Source: Ochotona curzoniae (lineage: Eukaryota > Chordata > Mammalia > Lagomorpha > Ochotonidae). From it: DNA of 64,000 nucleotides. The notes under the pieces were generated by a model that saw only the letters and a program-made list of their open reading frames with translations, had not been told where the DNA came from and made no database searches. Below are positions 49,901 through 62,550 of this stretch, one piece after another (position 1 is the first letter of the stretch; each line of letters opens with the position of its first letter). The DNA lies in NCBI RefSeq assembly GCF_017591425.1, contig NW_024465885.1, forward strand, positions 35,472,501 to 35,536,500. Direction: 5' to 3'. Both the position numbers and the translations under genes were made by a program.

Positions 49901-50840
49901 ATCTGTTAAAGAATTAAACATTGCACAATTTTTACTGAGTTTCAGTGTTATTATTTTCCTGAAACCAGTAATTAAGAATCACTCTACTCTGCATTTTAAT
50001 ATAAAAGAAAATTTTGCTAAAGCTTTGTTTTCCATTTTTTAAATCTGCCATCAAAACAGCTTCTGTTTCACTCCAAGACGATGAAAAGTAAACATATTTG
50101 AGTTTATTTTGATTTACTTAATTACAGCTATTGATATCTTCCTGAAATTGCTCAATGTGTCAACATATTTATGAAGCCTCCCATCTAATTTATAAAATAT
50201 CTCTTTTCCAGATGGCTAAGCATGTCTAATTATCTTCAATTATTGGTTTAATTTTGGATGCCAGAGTTTCCTGACCTTTGTAAATATTAATTGTACTTAA
50301 ATTCATAGTACTGTATAATTAATGTACTCTGGGTATACTATGGCAAACAAGATTCAATAATAAATTTTCAATGTAAGTGAAATGGTTAATAAAATTCTTT
50401 TTACTTGGCTTAAATGAACATGGTTAAAGGTGCCTTGAAACAAAGTATATAAGGCAATATTAAATATGATAGTTATGCTTGATCAATCTTAGTTTGAAAG
50501 CGTCATGCCATGTTCAAACATTTCTCCTATTTTTTATTGTTTTGGTTACTATTTAAGCTTCCAGGCATTCTATATGGCATTTCAAATATTGAAAATTAAA
50601 AAAAAAAACAGGCATAGTGTTGATATTCATGTAATGCTAACAGTCAGAAATTATTTAAAACTGGACTTTACTGTAGAATATTGAGAATTGTATATATTAA
50701 GTTGCATACAGAAAGATAAAGAAAACAGGGCAAAATTGCAATCCCCAATTGTAATGTGAAAATATTATTAAAGCTGTTTACAAAATCCTTTTAGTTTTTA
50801 ATTGCTGACATACATACAGAGTAACCATGTACTGATTTAC
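49901..50840. other. Unassigned, repeat-free
   Basis: No repeats or genes recognised. 50040-50470 contains many homeodomain-like TAATTA/ATTAAT words and may be conserved non-coding DNA, but A+T-rich composition alone produces such words. Confidence 0.4.
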
Positions 50841-50844
50841 TCTC

Positions 50845-51112
50845 AAATTCTGCAGAGGCCACAACAACTGGGATTGATCAGGGCTAAATCTAGAAGCTGA
50901 GAATTGAATCCCAGTTGGGAATTGAATTCCCATACAGGGGTGATAGGAAACCGATTACTTAAGACATTAATATTGGTTTGTTTGTTTGTTTGTTTGTTTA
51001 CTCAGATTTGCAAGGGCAGAAATCTAGGGTCACAAAACAGATCTGAGAATTGAACTCAGATACTCAATTGTGGGTTGTTAATGTTTTAACTGCTAAGTTA
51101 TGTGCCTGTCAT
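50845..51112 (-). mobile_element. C-SINE relic, antisense
   Basis: 'tgagaattgaactcagatac' and 'taactgctaagttatgtgcc' resemble the head of an antisense copy. A (TTTG)n run (50975-50999) splits it. Heavily degraded. Confidence 0.4.
50975..50999. repeat. (TTTG)6 tract
   Basis: Short tetranucleotide run. Confidence 0.9.
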
Positions 51113-53335
51113 TATTCATTTACATTAGATTTTGTGTGTTAAAATAAATAATGATAAAAATGACAAAAGTCACTGAAATAATATTAATCTCTGGCGCAGA
51201 ACTCATTCATCCTAATATATTCCTAACTTTCCTGTATTTTTTCATATTAAATTTGTTTTGTACTAAATATGGAAACCTTAAAAGATGATAAATGGCAACT
51301 TTTTTTTTCTTATCAATGGATGTTTGGAAATTTAACTTCATTTTGTGAAATAAAAACTGCCTAAACTTAACCAGTACAATATTCTACAGGAGCAACATAC
51401 AGAACAAGTGATTATTTTGTAATGTAAATAATTAATTCATTAAAGCATATATTGATGAAAAGAATACCCGAGACAAATTTTGTTGAAAAACACTGCATTT
51501 GAGTAATTGGAAGTAGGAAGTGAATGAATTTTATCTCCCCAGTGAAGACTTTTGGACATTCAGAAGCTGTTTAACTGGACACAGGTGGCTGTTTTCTCAG
51601 CAGATCTTTGCATAATAAGTTTTCAATAAGGAAATGAAAATCATCAGTTTTAGGAACCTTTGAAATCTCACAAGTATGAAAGCCTTCATACATCATAACT
51701 GAAATAATGAAAAGTGATTAATAAGTGTCGTTGGTTCAAATGAGTTGCCAGTTGTATCTGATCCTCAAGTGAACAGAAAAAAAATCTCAAAGAGACTAAT
51801 AAAACGTGTCATAACATTTTCTGACAACTTCTGCTAAACCACAGAGGTGATTGGTATTTCTAAATTGAATATAATTTTGTAAATCAAGATTATTTCATTT
51901 TTTTTTTTACTGAAACCACCTCTGTGTTTTACTATCTGAAATGTGTTATTTTGGTTTTACCTCAAAATATACCTTGAAAGCAAATAACACAAAAAAAGAT
52001 AAAATATAAAATAGTCATACATTAATAAAAAGAAGAGAAAATATTTACATCTACTTAAAATTGGTGAATCTGTAGAAGTAATAGGACTTCACCGTGTACT
52101 GAGAGTTTTTAAAATAGCTACTTTTTAAGATTTATAATCTTACGAGAAACCATAACATTTGTTAACAATGTATGTCATCATGGTACAGGACATTGACTGT
52201 TAATTATCACATTATTTTGCTGAAAAATCCTGTTCAAAATGCAAGCTTTACTTATGCAACCTCTAGCTTCTATACTTTGAAATGTTTTATGAAGTGTCAA
52301 TTTTCAAAATTTAAATAGAAACTATAGTTTAGCCAAATAAAAGCATAATAAAACCAGATATATTAAATAATCTAATTCATTGTATTAATTAGGGAAAGTT
52401 TAGTAGCATGTCACATGCCATTTCCTTCAATGACAATGTATTCTATTGTTTATAACATTTATCCAATATTGTATTTTATATTTTATGGGAGGGAATAATG
52501 AAAGGTTTATAATTGTATTTCTATCCTGTTGTCAGAATCTCTGATTTAATATATATGATTGTTAAAATATTTAATAAATATATTGCTTTACTTGACGTGT
52601 AATGAGTTTAATATTAACTTTATCTCTTTATGTCAATAAGTGTTTTTTGTGTTAAATTTCTTTTAAATTCAACATTTGTGCAAGAGTATGCATTTTCTAA
52701 TGTGTCAAATCAAAACTACTTATTAAATGCCACAAAAAATGAAATGAAGGCTTTAATCATTATGAGTTTTAAATTTTATTTTGATGTATCATGGATAGTC
52801 AAATGTATAATATGTCACATAGTCAAATACACAATATTTTCTGTATACGCCCTACAGATGGTAGAATTTACACTTATAAAGTGCAATTGTTTCTATTTAA
52901 ATCAAGAGCGTTATATTGCTACGTATTTCATGTTTAAATGAATTGAATTGGATAGTGAAAAGTGTAACTTGAACTTCAGCTTTTAGAGCCAGGTGGGCAT
53001 CAAAGTGACTTTCAGGAAATCTCTGCATGTGGAACTGTAAGAGCAATTTAAGAAACTTAAGGGACTAATGAGCCATGCAGGATGAGCTTCTTTCTGAAAA
53101 CTCACTTAATTTTTAGAACACAGTGGGATTGAGGACACTGTTTTGCCTTATTAATGTCAGACAGAGGAAGAAAAATAAAACATAAACACCAGGAGGATAT
53201 TTTTTCTTTTTTATTATTCTATTTATGTAAGGAGGATAAATGCCATGTATTTCCTATTTTATGCTGCAGGTTTCTGAACACAGTGTTACTTCTCCTCCAG
53301 CCTCCTTTCCCTGGTGGTCTCACCTTGTCTTCCTG
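51113..53335. other. Unassigned A+T-rich sequence
   Basis: Over 2 kb without a recognisable repeat or gene. The 103-residue plus frame at 52630-52941 is A+T-driven and rich in F, Y, I and N; I do not call it. Confidence 0.5.
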
Positions 53336-53354
53336 TTCCTCCCTCCCTCCCTCA

Positions 53355-53391
53355 CTCCCTCTCTCTCTCTCTTTCTTTCTCTCTTTCTTAT

Positions 53392-53473
<82 letters not shown>

Positions 53474-53571
53474 TTCCTTCCTTCCTTCCTTCCTTCCTTC
53501 CTTCCTTTCTTTCTCTCTTTCTTTCTTTCTTTCTCTCTTTCTCCTTCCTTCCTTCCTCTCTCCTTTTTTTT
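53355..53571. repeat. Polypyrimidine microsatellite (CTTT)n/(CCTT)n
   Basis: 53391-53571 is 181 nt of pure C/T on the plus strand: (CTTT)n to about 53470, then (CCTT)n, then mixed. Because the repeat lacks stops, it yields long false frames of F/L/S in all three plus frames and a K/E/R frame on the minus strand. Confidence 0.97.
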
Positions 53572-54425
53572 ATATGTCAATTTTTTGGTTCAATTCATAA
53601 TCACATGTGTGATGCTCCATTATGTAACACATTCAGCAAAAAGCAAGTAGCAAAAAAAAACACGGTTATTCAAGAGTATGTTCTATCAGACATCAAACAG
53701 TGAGGAGGAAGAGGCAGGGATATTAGAAGAAAGGGAAGTGCGAAGAGGGAAATGCCATGGTGTTCTTAGAATTGAATCAAATCTGTTACATATTAAGTAG
53801 AGATTCAAACAATAGAGTTTATTTCAAAATGTGAATTCATCTAGATAACATTTTATACCCTGGATATCGGTTATAAGCAATATTTTTGTTGCTATATTTT
53901 GGTTAGATTATCTCTTGCCTGTAGGGACAGATCACCATATCAAAATTAAATGTGGCACATCACACTAGAAAAAAATATACAAATAAAATCCATATTTTTA
54001 TCTTAAACAATGCAGGAAAGCATTCTATCTTGATGAAAACAATGAATTCTATTGTGAAAGTCATCATTGCCATTTCAAAAGCAAGCAGTATCAATATTGC
54101 TAATAAAATAAGTCTTATCTTCTCCTACTGTTCCTTGGTTACTCTGTCCCCTCCTCTGTATAATTCATTATCATGCTCAATATTTTTATGTTTAATTACA
54201 TTCTAAATTATCAGAACTACATGACTATACACTTCATTGCAGTATAAAATTGATAAAACACACATTTTACACGAAATATTACACATGATAACCCATATTC
54301 AATTCGTTTTTTTATTAGTATTAATAAAAGTATATGCATATTAATACTTCAAGAGTAAGACATGTTTTGTCTTGCACTTAATTTTTAATTTACTTTGAAA
54401 TTTTTAATTGAAAATGAACTTACAC
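53572..54425. other. Unassigned A+T-rich stretch
   Basis: Nothing recognised. Confidence 0.5.
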
Positions 54426-54429
54426 GTGA

Positions 54430-54655
54430 TAGAGAAGCAGATGCAAAAAAAAAGGACAGATTTTTTTCCTCCACTGTTCTGCCAGCCTAATGAGCACCAT
54501 GGCATAGCAGGGCAAGCCAAATACAGGAGCCTCAAAATCCATCCAGGTTTCTAAGGTGGGAAGCAGGTGCTTAACTACACAGACCATATCTGACTGCTTT
54601 CCCAGGAGTATTACCCTGGATTAGATTCTGTGCTAGTATGCTGGCGCTGCAGATG
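54430..54655 (-). mobile_element. Older C-SINE relative, antisense
   Basis: 'tacaggagcctcaaaatcca' and 'tctgactgctttcccaggag' match an older C-repeat layout that I recall from rabbit. The head side ends near 'gctggcgctgcagatgg'. Degraded and shorter than standard. Confidence 0.55.
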
Positions 54656-54973
54656 GAAACGTGTTTATACCGTGATGCTGGACAATATTTTAAGCAAAAA
54701 TCAGAATAAATAATCATCATCATAATAATACTTTCTTTCAAAATGATGATGACCTCGTTTGGGATTGTATTTAATTGTTTATTATATGATGTCTTATTTT
54801 ATTACGTAAATAAATTTCATGTATTTCATATACGCATTGTTAACAGCACAGTGATTCTTCTCACCCTGTGTCTTTCCTCTTAACTGCTACAATGGCTTCT
54901 CCTTCCTTTCGGATTTTAGCTTTTATGATGACATTGTTTCCATTTACCTTATAATCAAAAGATTAACCTTTCA

Positions 54974-55320
54974 TGGCGGGTGCCATGACCTAGTGGCTGA
55001 AGTCCTCACCTTGAATGCACGCATATGGGAACTGGTTCTAATCCCGGCAGCTCCACTACTTATCCAGCTCCCTGCTTGTGACCTGGAAAAGTAGTTGAGG
55101 ATGGCCCAAAGCCTAGGGACCTTGCACCTGTGTGGGAGACCTGGAGGAGGTTCCTCGTTCCTGGCTTCAGATCAGCACAGCACTGGCTTTTATGCTCACT
55201 TGGGGAGTGAATCATCGGAAGGAACATTTTCCTCTCTCTCTCTCCTCCTCTCTGTATATCTGATTTGTGAATGAATGAATAAATAAATAAATAAATAAAT
55301 AAGTTAATCTTAAAAAAAAC
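54974..55320 (+). mobile_element. C-SINE, full length
   Basis: TSD attaacctttca, 12 bp and perfect, at 54962-54973 and 55321-55332. B box ggttctaatccc is intact. The tail is an (aaat)n run before the final A stretch. Confidence 0.95.
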
Positions 55321-55383
55321 ATTAACCTTTCAATAAAGAGTTCAACAAGGCAAAAGTTGAGAAAACACTAACCTTTAGGCATA

Positions 55384-55718
55384 TACATAAGGGCTACAAT
55401 GAAAATATGTGATGTTTGAATTATTTTTATTGTTTTCCTCCAGGTCTCCCACAGCAATCAGACATCACATACCTCGAAGGGGCTGAGATTACGTGTACAA
55501 CTGTAATTGGCAGTGAGGGAGCATACCACTGTCATAACACGGTAAAAAAAAAAAAGTATGCTCCATCAGTGCCAATTACAATTGTACACAAGGGCTACAA
55601 TAATAACCCAATCTCAAAATATCAATTTCCCATACAGATTAAATTACTTTGTATATTGTATATTAATTGCACTAATCAATGAAAATATGTGATGTTTGAA
55701 TTATTTTTATTGTTTTCC
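55384..55718. other. Complex insertion with direct repeats and a hairpin
   Basis: A 42-bp identical direct repeat lies at 55397-55438 and 55677-55718. A 12-bp repeat, aagggctacaat, lies at 55389-55400 and 55590-55601 (16 of 17 bases when extended left). Between these, 55493-55526 and 55556-55589 form an inverted repeat matching at 31 of 34 positions, with a 29-nt loop that ends in 12 A's. No family recognised. See findings. Confidence 0.85.
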
Positions 55719-57470
55719 ACAATGCAGTTTTGTAAGTTCAAGGATGAACCCCTTCCCCTCTGTGGAAAACACGGAATAAAAACAGATTCTCTGTGCCTGC
55801 CTTGTGTTTAAGAGTCAACCCTGGTTTCCACAAAAATAAATAAATACATGAACAACTAACTAACTAACTAAACAGATAGATAAAAATAAATAAATGATTT
55901 ATTTTGTCAGGAGAATTATTCAGTAGCATAATTTCATTCAGCATTGCATTTAATTAATGGAAATATACAAAAACTGTTACATGTTATTTCTAATAAGTTG
56001 CTTGTAGATGTTTTGAAAAGGTAGCAAATAATTAACCAGAAGAAAATAGCGTTTTTGTTTCCTTATCATTACAAAAGCCATCCAATGAGGCAAGAACACA
56101 GTGGCCTTGCCTGTAAACTTCAGTTGTCACTACGCTAGCATTGGACCAACCCATAGGGAGATGGCACGTTTTACCTTATGACACATACTCCTTTTCTGGC
56201 AATCTGTCTTGGCTGACAAAAGGAAACACAGTTAATCCCTGAACACATGAAACCTCAATAGTGAATTTGCTCAAGCATGCCTGGAACAATTCAATTAGCT
56301 AATCCCCGTGCACATTCTGTGCCTTGGAGCAATTATCCAGGGATAATTTTACTAGCCCTATTTTCTAAGCAGGTTGGCAAGTCTAACTGTTTGCATAACA
56401 GAATGGCATTGCCCTTGTCAAGAGGAAGGGTCAAATTTATTAATGATCCCACATGTTCCTATTCCTAAATTGTCGTCTCATATGTATGGTGGTGATTATG
56501 GTGAAACAAAGGTTTTAAATCTTTGCTAAGGTTAATAGTCAAAATTAAATTTGCTTTGTGTATTTATCCCAGAAGTACGCTGACGGGAAATCCAAAACAA
56601 TGTTAGATCACTAACCAGATTTTAAATTTTTTTAAAAAAAGTCATATCTCACAGTAAGATGAAGATAAATATAGATATTCATAAAAATGCAATATCAGAA
56701 GCTTTTAAATCATTAACTTAGAACATATGAAAAGTTTTAGGTGAAGATGAGGGGTTCATTTTAAAAGTAGTCAAACAGCACAAATATAACTCCAAATTTC
56801 AAAACTTATATATGAGTTAAGGCAATTTTTCTGTGATTTTTTTTAGCTGAACACCAAGAAGTTAGATGTACATGTTTGAACTTTTTCAAGGAGGAATAGC
56901 TAGTATATTTCTATATGATCAAGTTCAGTTTTATTCTGTGAATACAAATTTAACTTGCATTGTTATCATGCTAAAATAAATACCAACACAGCCCATTTTT
57001 ATTGGATTCATGCACATTAATACCAGGACGTATATGTAATCCCCATGCCAAAATTGATCCATCTAACATATTTTCCTCATTGAATATTATGTATTTCTGT
57101 GTTATTGCTGACTCTACATAAATAAAATGCCATGTCTACTGAAATTTCCATGAATTTTTAATACATATCTTTTGTAATATAGGGGACTATGGCTGAAAAT
57201 GTATAGCATGATTAAGCTTGAATCTCCAATTAAGTGGAAACATTCTCTACCCAGCCACAGACACACACACTGGGTGACCATCAGCGTCTTTGCTTATTTT
57301 AATACTTACATAAATATTAATGTAAGTAGTCTGTTACCATGTAAAAAGTAATAGATTTCTTATTTCATTTGCTTTTATTAACTAACTTCAGAGATTTCAA
57401 TGGTTTAAACTGCTGCCTGTAACATAGGCATCCAATATTTACAACAATTCATTTCCTTGCTCCTCTACTT
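55719..57470. other. Repeat-free sequence, candidate regulatory stretch inside
   Basis: Apart from a (taac)n/(gata)n low-complexity patch (55850-55895), no repeat is recognised. 56040-56600 is less A+T-rich and mixes TAATCC, GGATAA and octamer-like 'tttgcataa' words. It is the best candidate for a conserved non-coding element in this window. Confidence 0.4.
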
Positions 57471-57479
57471 TCAATTCAA

Positions 57480-58495
57480 CTGCTTGCTGATGTGCCACTC
57501 CCCCCAACAAGTTTCTGGGCACTTGTGTTAGACTTCCACAAAGATCTCTGTAGTCCCAGGAATTGGCTGACCTGTCACAACTTCCTGTGATCCTGTGCTG
57601 TGGCTGCACCGTTGTACAACTTTTCTCCCACTTTCAGTTTGAGCAGTTGCTAGGATTAGGGAGACACCTTGGATCCTAAATAGTTGGGTTGTTGGTGGTG
57701 CTGATGTTGCCAGAACGTGTAGGCTGTTAGGTCTGAGGGCCACTTGGATCGATTTTGACCTGTAGGATGTGCAAGTTGATATTTTCCCTGTGAGTTCAAT
57801 GCAATGCACTGAGCAGGAAATGGGTTTGCTCCCAAAGCAGCACATTTGCTGCTCACTATTGTCATTTCAGTTGCATTGCTCTATAAAATGGCATCTGATA
57901 TGCCACTGGTGGAGTTTTAGAACTAAGGTTCATTAGGTCTGGGGACTTTCCAGACCTGTTTTAAGGTGGAACCTGTAAGACACCACATCAGTGCAATGCA
58001 CTGAGCCATAAATGGGTTTGTTCCCAGCCTAGTGCATGTACAGTCCCATCACACAGAGTTTGTCTCCCTCCCAAAATGGCACCTAATGTGGCTCTGGTGG
58101 GGTTCTGGCTGTAAAATACACCCCATTTCTGCACAGCCTGTTTAAGATCTTCTGCTGTTTTTGCTCTTGGTAGAATCAAACAAACCAACAGGCTGGGCAG
58201 CTCTTTACCTGAGTTCACCTGCTGAGCCCCTGGTGAATTCTCCTCCCCACCTGGCTGATAGAGGAGCTCTAGCTGCTGGTGGAGCTCAGATCACTGCTCT
58301 TTGACTCCATTGGAGTATCATGTCACCGCAAAACCACACTGTTGTATCAGCTGCTTTCCATTGTTCATCAGTTTTCAGATGCTGTTCTGCCACGGGCCTG
58401 ACCTCTTTTATTTCCTGAAATACACCCTCTCTGCTTCACCTTTGTTGTTTAAATGTGTCCTTACCCTATTCTGCCATCTTGATTCTGACGTCTTT
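57480..58495 (-). mobile_element. L1 5' UTR with tandem promoter units, antisense
   Basis: On the minus strand the element begins near 58495 with 'aagatggcagaatagggtaa', matching the start of L1 5' UTRs, where the aagatggc word is a YY1 site (family knowledge). Two tandem units follow. 'gcaatgcactgagc' is repeated at 57801 and 57993, 'ttaggtctg(a/g)gg' at 57726 and 57933, and 'aaaatggcatctgat' at 57885 pairs with 'aaaatggcacctaat' at 58073. The offset is about 190-207 bp. No ORF1 is attached. Confidence 0.55.
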
Positions 58496-58686
58496 TAAAG
58501 GGGGAAAATATTTTTTTTAGTCAGAGTCAACTGTTAAAGCAATTATTTGGATGTGTATTACCTTATAAAATCTTTGGACAACAGATAGTGAATGTCTCAG
58601 AAGAAAGATCTCAATGCTTAAAACCCTTAGTCTAGGTTGGAGCTGGAAAAGGACCATCTTATTATTGAATTTAAAGAGTGGTAAGC

Positions 58687-58995
58687 ATGGCCCAGAACAG
58701 CAGCCTAGTGGCTAAAGTCCTCATTTGCATACCCTGGGATGCCATATGGTTGGTACCTGGACCACTCCATTTCCCCTCCAACTGTTTGTGGCTTGGGAGA
58801 CAGTGGAGTATGGCCCGAAGTTTTGGGACTCTGTACCTGAATGGGAAACCTGGGATAAGGTCCTGGCTTGTGGATTTGGATCAGCTAAGCTCTGGCTGTT
58901 GCTGTCACCTGGAAATGAAACATCAGATGGAAGATATTTCTATCTTTTCTTCTCTGTGGAAATACAACTTTAACCATACAAACAAACAACCAAAC
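58687..58995 (+). mobile_element. C-SINE, diverged
   Basis: Head 'gcccagaacagcagcctag', 'gatcagctaagctctggctg' and a shortened CT-rich end. The A-rich tail (aac)n joins the next copy. Confidence 0.85.
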
Positions 58996-59000
58996 ATTGT

Positions 59001-59322
59001 GGGGCCCAGTATGATGGCCTGGTGGCTAATGTCCTGGTCTTGAGTTCGCCCCAGGATCCCATAGAGATGCTGATTCTGATCCCAGCAGCTCCACTGCCCA
59101 TCCTGTTTGTAGCCTGGAAAGGCAGTTGAGGACAGCCAAAACCCTTGGGACCCTGCACCTCAGTGGGAGACCTGGAGGAGACTCCAAGTTCCTGGCTTTG
59201 GATCGACTCAACTCTGGCTGTTGCGCTCACTTGGGGAGTGAATCATCAGATGGAAGATCTTTCTCTCTGTCTTTCCTCCTCTCTTCATATATCTGAGTTT
59301 GCAATAAAAACAGACAAATCCC
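59001..59322 (+). mobile_element. C-SINE, directly following another copy
   Basis: Begins 'ggggcccagtatgatggcct' just after the tail of the previous copy. Full length, with tail 'gcaataaaaacagac'. A T11 run follows it. Head-to-tail layout suggests insertion into the earlier tail. Confidence 0.9.
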
Positions 59323-60815
59323 TTTTTTTTTTTTAAGTTGTGGCTAACTGTCCACTGTCATAGTGGAGTATGGTGACTTCATCAATATTGTCAGATGAAC
59401 GCCATCAGAATTTCTAAATCTGAAAATTGGTAGAAATTGTTTGAGATTGAATATTTCCAATAAATTGCAGTTAATATTTCTGACTAATTCTGTATTCATC
59501 TTACTAGTGTGTTAATTTTTCTGCAAATTAATTTGCTTGGGCTTACCATCCCCCTTAATGCCAACTTAAAATAACCGATATGATGTAAAATGGTCCTTCA
59601 CAATTCACAAAATTAATTAATTTTTCTTTTTTGTTTCTTCTTATTATCCATATTTTTCTCCAAATTCTAGAGACATAATGGCATTTTATTCCAAAATACA
59701 AAGTTAAATGATCAGTCATGTCATCAGTTTGGATTTTACAGCTATTCTTTAAAACATCGCAGATGAAAAATTTGTCTTCTATTCCTGAGAGGATAAGTTC
59801 CCAAGCTAATGTCCTTCTGTTAGAAAGCATTTTTTTTTTCATTTGTCTTTAAAAGTATTTCTGGTTTGCTTCAAATAAATAATATTTTTAAAGGGATAAT
59901 TTATTTGAATAATTCAAAAAATTGTTTATTTTTCAGATGCAAAATCCCACTGAATAAGCATGAGCTTTGATATTGTGTGGGATTTGCATGTTTTTCTGTA
60001 CTAAATACTCACTCCGGATGCTTGTTGTGTCAGAACAATCTTCCTATAGCTGAGGGGACAAACAGAACTGTCAGCTGCCTGATAACCTACTAATAAAAGA
60101 AATTAGAGTCATCCTGTCCTGGCAATATACATACATACATCTATACATACGTATAAATGTGTATAAGCATACATACAAACATATATTGCACATGAAGATA
60201 TTAGCAATATCATTCTTCTAAAAAAAACTAGCCAAACAATTGCATTAAGAAAGCTGTCTATACTATCCACGATTACATTTCTTAGGAAGTGATTATAAGA
60301 TATAGTAAGGAAATTAACTTAAACAAAGGTGAAGATAGAATGATCTTATGAACGAGCAATTCAACTTTTGAGCATTGATGAGAAATACCTGAAAACAGTA
60401 TGCCAGTTGAATGTCTGTGATCTCATATGTACTGCCCTGATGAAGTTATTAATCCAGCTTAAGTTTCCCTTAAGATATGGTTGGATGAAAACTTGTGCTG
60501 GCAATATGAAAATGTCACTGAAAGTTTGCAAAATCTCTGTAAGTAGCAATGACAAGAATTGCACAACATTAAGGATATGGATGGTTTAGTTAATTTTTCA
60601 CTCTGCAGTTTCAATACTGAAAATAGTAAACTACTGTTGCCATAACAAAATTGTTATATAATTGACATGCACATTCCCATTATTTATGGTTTCTATGTTC
60701 TATGTAAAAATTAATTTTACCCTATAAGCATATGCATTTAAAATTTGTCAGTAATATAACTATAAGTTTATTTATATTTTACAAATGACAAGTTTCTCTA
60801 TCAAGGAAAATCTTA
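59323..60815. other. Unassigned A+T-rich sequence
   Basis: A (TACA)n-like patch lies at 60125-60185. Nothing else recognised. Confidence 0.5.
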
Positions 60816-60816
60816 C

Positions 60817-61135
60817 AGGGCCCAGCATCGTGTAGCAGCACGGAAAGCCACAGCCTGTGTTGTGGCATCCCATAACTTCCTTGGTAGATTTCTGGCAGCT
60901 TCTCTTTCTATCTAGCTTCCTGCTACTGTCAAGTGAAAGATAACCAAAGTCCTTCAGCCCCTGTCACCTGAGGGGAAACTTAAAAGTAACTCCTGGCTCC
61001 TGAGCTTGACTGACACAAGCCTAAGCTATTACTGCCATTGGCAGAGAGAAGCAATGCATGTTAGATCTCTTGCTTTCTGTCTCTTTCTCCATCACTCATG
61101 TACTCTGTGTCAAATAAATACATATATTTCTTAAA
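60817..61135 (+). mobile_element. C-SINE, diverged
   Basis: 'gggcccagcatcgtgtagca', 'cttcctgctactgtcaagtg', 'aactcctggctcctgagctt' and tail 'caaataaatacat'. Old copy. Confidence 0.8.
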
Positions 61136-62220
61136 TACATTGTCAATGGTAATAACAATTGCAATTCAGTTTGAAGGTTACAATGCCAACACCCTCACTC
61201 TTAAAATCTTTGTTGAAATCAGACACTATGTCCACATTTTCAGATCCTCTGGGGAACTGCACTCAATTCAGCCATTGCAACTAACTGTTCAGTTACCCTG
61301 ATGCAAGTCAGCTGTACATCCAACAGCAGCACAACACACCCAACACTACTGATAGGAATCTGCTTCCGAGAAGTCATATAGGAAGAGAAGGAAATAAAAA
61401 TTTATGGTCATCTTGTTCAGGCCAAAAAAAAAAATGCTTTAGGTGCAACACATGTAAAACTGCTTCTGAAATGTCTTCCATTTATCTGAGATGTTTATGA
61501 TTCAAACTAAAGTCAGACTATGACAAATGTAAGTCAAACGGGCAGATTTTGATTATATGTTCATAACTGATGTTCATAACTGTCCTAGTGATTCCCTAGG
61601 ATGATGCCTTTCTGATGTCAACTTAAATCTTGTGTTGTGTGCAACATTTTGTCAAGAGCATAAGAAATACAATTACTGAAAGGCAAAATCATTGGTCCAA
61701 TTAATCATTTGTAGGTCATGCTGCATATCTAGGCCCATACAATTTCTATTAATTTTGACTTCTATTTAAGATATTATGTCAATAACAGTTTATTTCATGA
61801 AGAGCAACAGGACCACAAAGATGGTTACCAAATTAACTCTAAAGAATTTTTTTCACTAGTTGTTTTCGATGGAATGGGAAAGCAATTTTCTGCTATAATA
61901 TTATTTAATCTTGACTGTAATGCACTATATGTTTCAAAATCACAAATTATAAAAAGTATATTTCTAAATATATGTGTTAAATAATTTGCTCAAAAAGTGA
62001 CATTGCTAATCGAGTTTTTTTTAAAATCTACCCAAGAGAGTTTAAAAGTGGATATATCAAAATAAATTGTTTCAAAAGTGACATCAACTTGAATATGGAA
62101 AAAAGAACTTTGTTAACATCACCAATGTGTATATTAAGTCTTACCCAATATTTAAAAAATTATTCAGTAAGTTGTTCATAATTTTAATAATGTGAACTAA
62201 AAACCGTAAAATTAAACACA
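61136..62220. other. Unassigned A+T-rich sequence
   Basis: Nothing recognised. Confidence 0.5.
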
Positions 62221-62224
62221 TTTT

Positions 62225-62550
62225 TGGGACTCAGAATGATACCTCATTGGCTAAATCCTTGCCTTGCATGATCGGCATCCTGAATGGGAGCCTGTTCATA
62301 TCTGGTTTGATCCACTTTCTATCCAGATCCCTGGCTTTGCCTTGGAGAAGATGATGGGCCAAGGCCCTGGCTCCCGGCACTCACAGTGGAGACCCAGAAG
62401 AAGCTCCAGGCTCCTGGCTTCACACCGGTTCTGCTCTGTCTGTTGTGGTCAGATGCAGAGAGCGAAGCAATGGATAGAGCTTTCTCTCTGTATTTCCTTG
62501 CCTCTGTAAATCTGCCTTTCCAACAAAAATAAATACATCTAAAAAAAATT
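62225..62550 (+). mobile_element. C-SINE, diverged
   Basis: 'ggctaaatccttgccttgca' in the head, 'gaagaagctccaggctcctg' centrally, 'atctgcctttccaacaaaaa' at the end. Full length. Confidence 0.88.

Noticed and set aside
52630..52941. 103-residue plus-strand frame
   Set aside because: A+T-driven composition, no recognisable domain, no repeat support or start context.
53154..53703. Three overlapping plus-strand frames rich in F, L and S, and a minus K/E/R frame
   Set aside because: They are produced by the stop-free (CTTT)n/(CCTT)n tract and do not represent membrane or coiled-coil proteins.
55416..55682. 88-residue frame across the complex insertion
   Set aside because: It spans the poly(A) loop (giving KKKK) and the inverted arm, so it is an artefact of the rearrangement.
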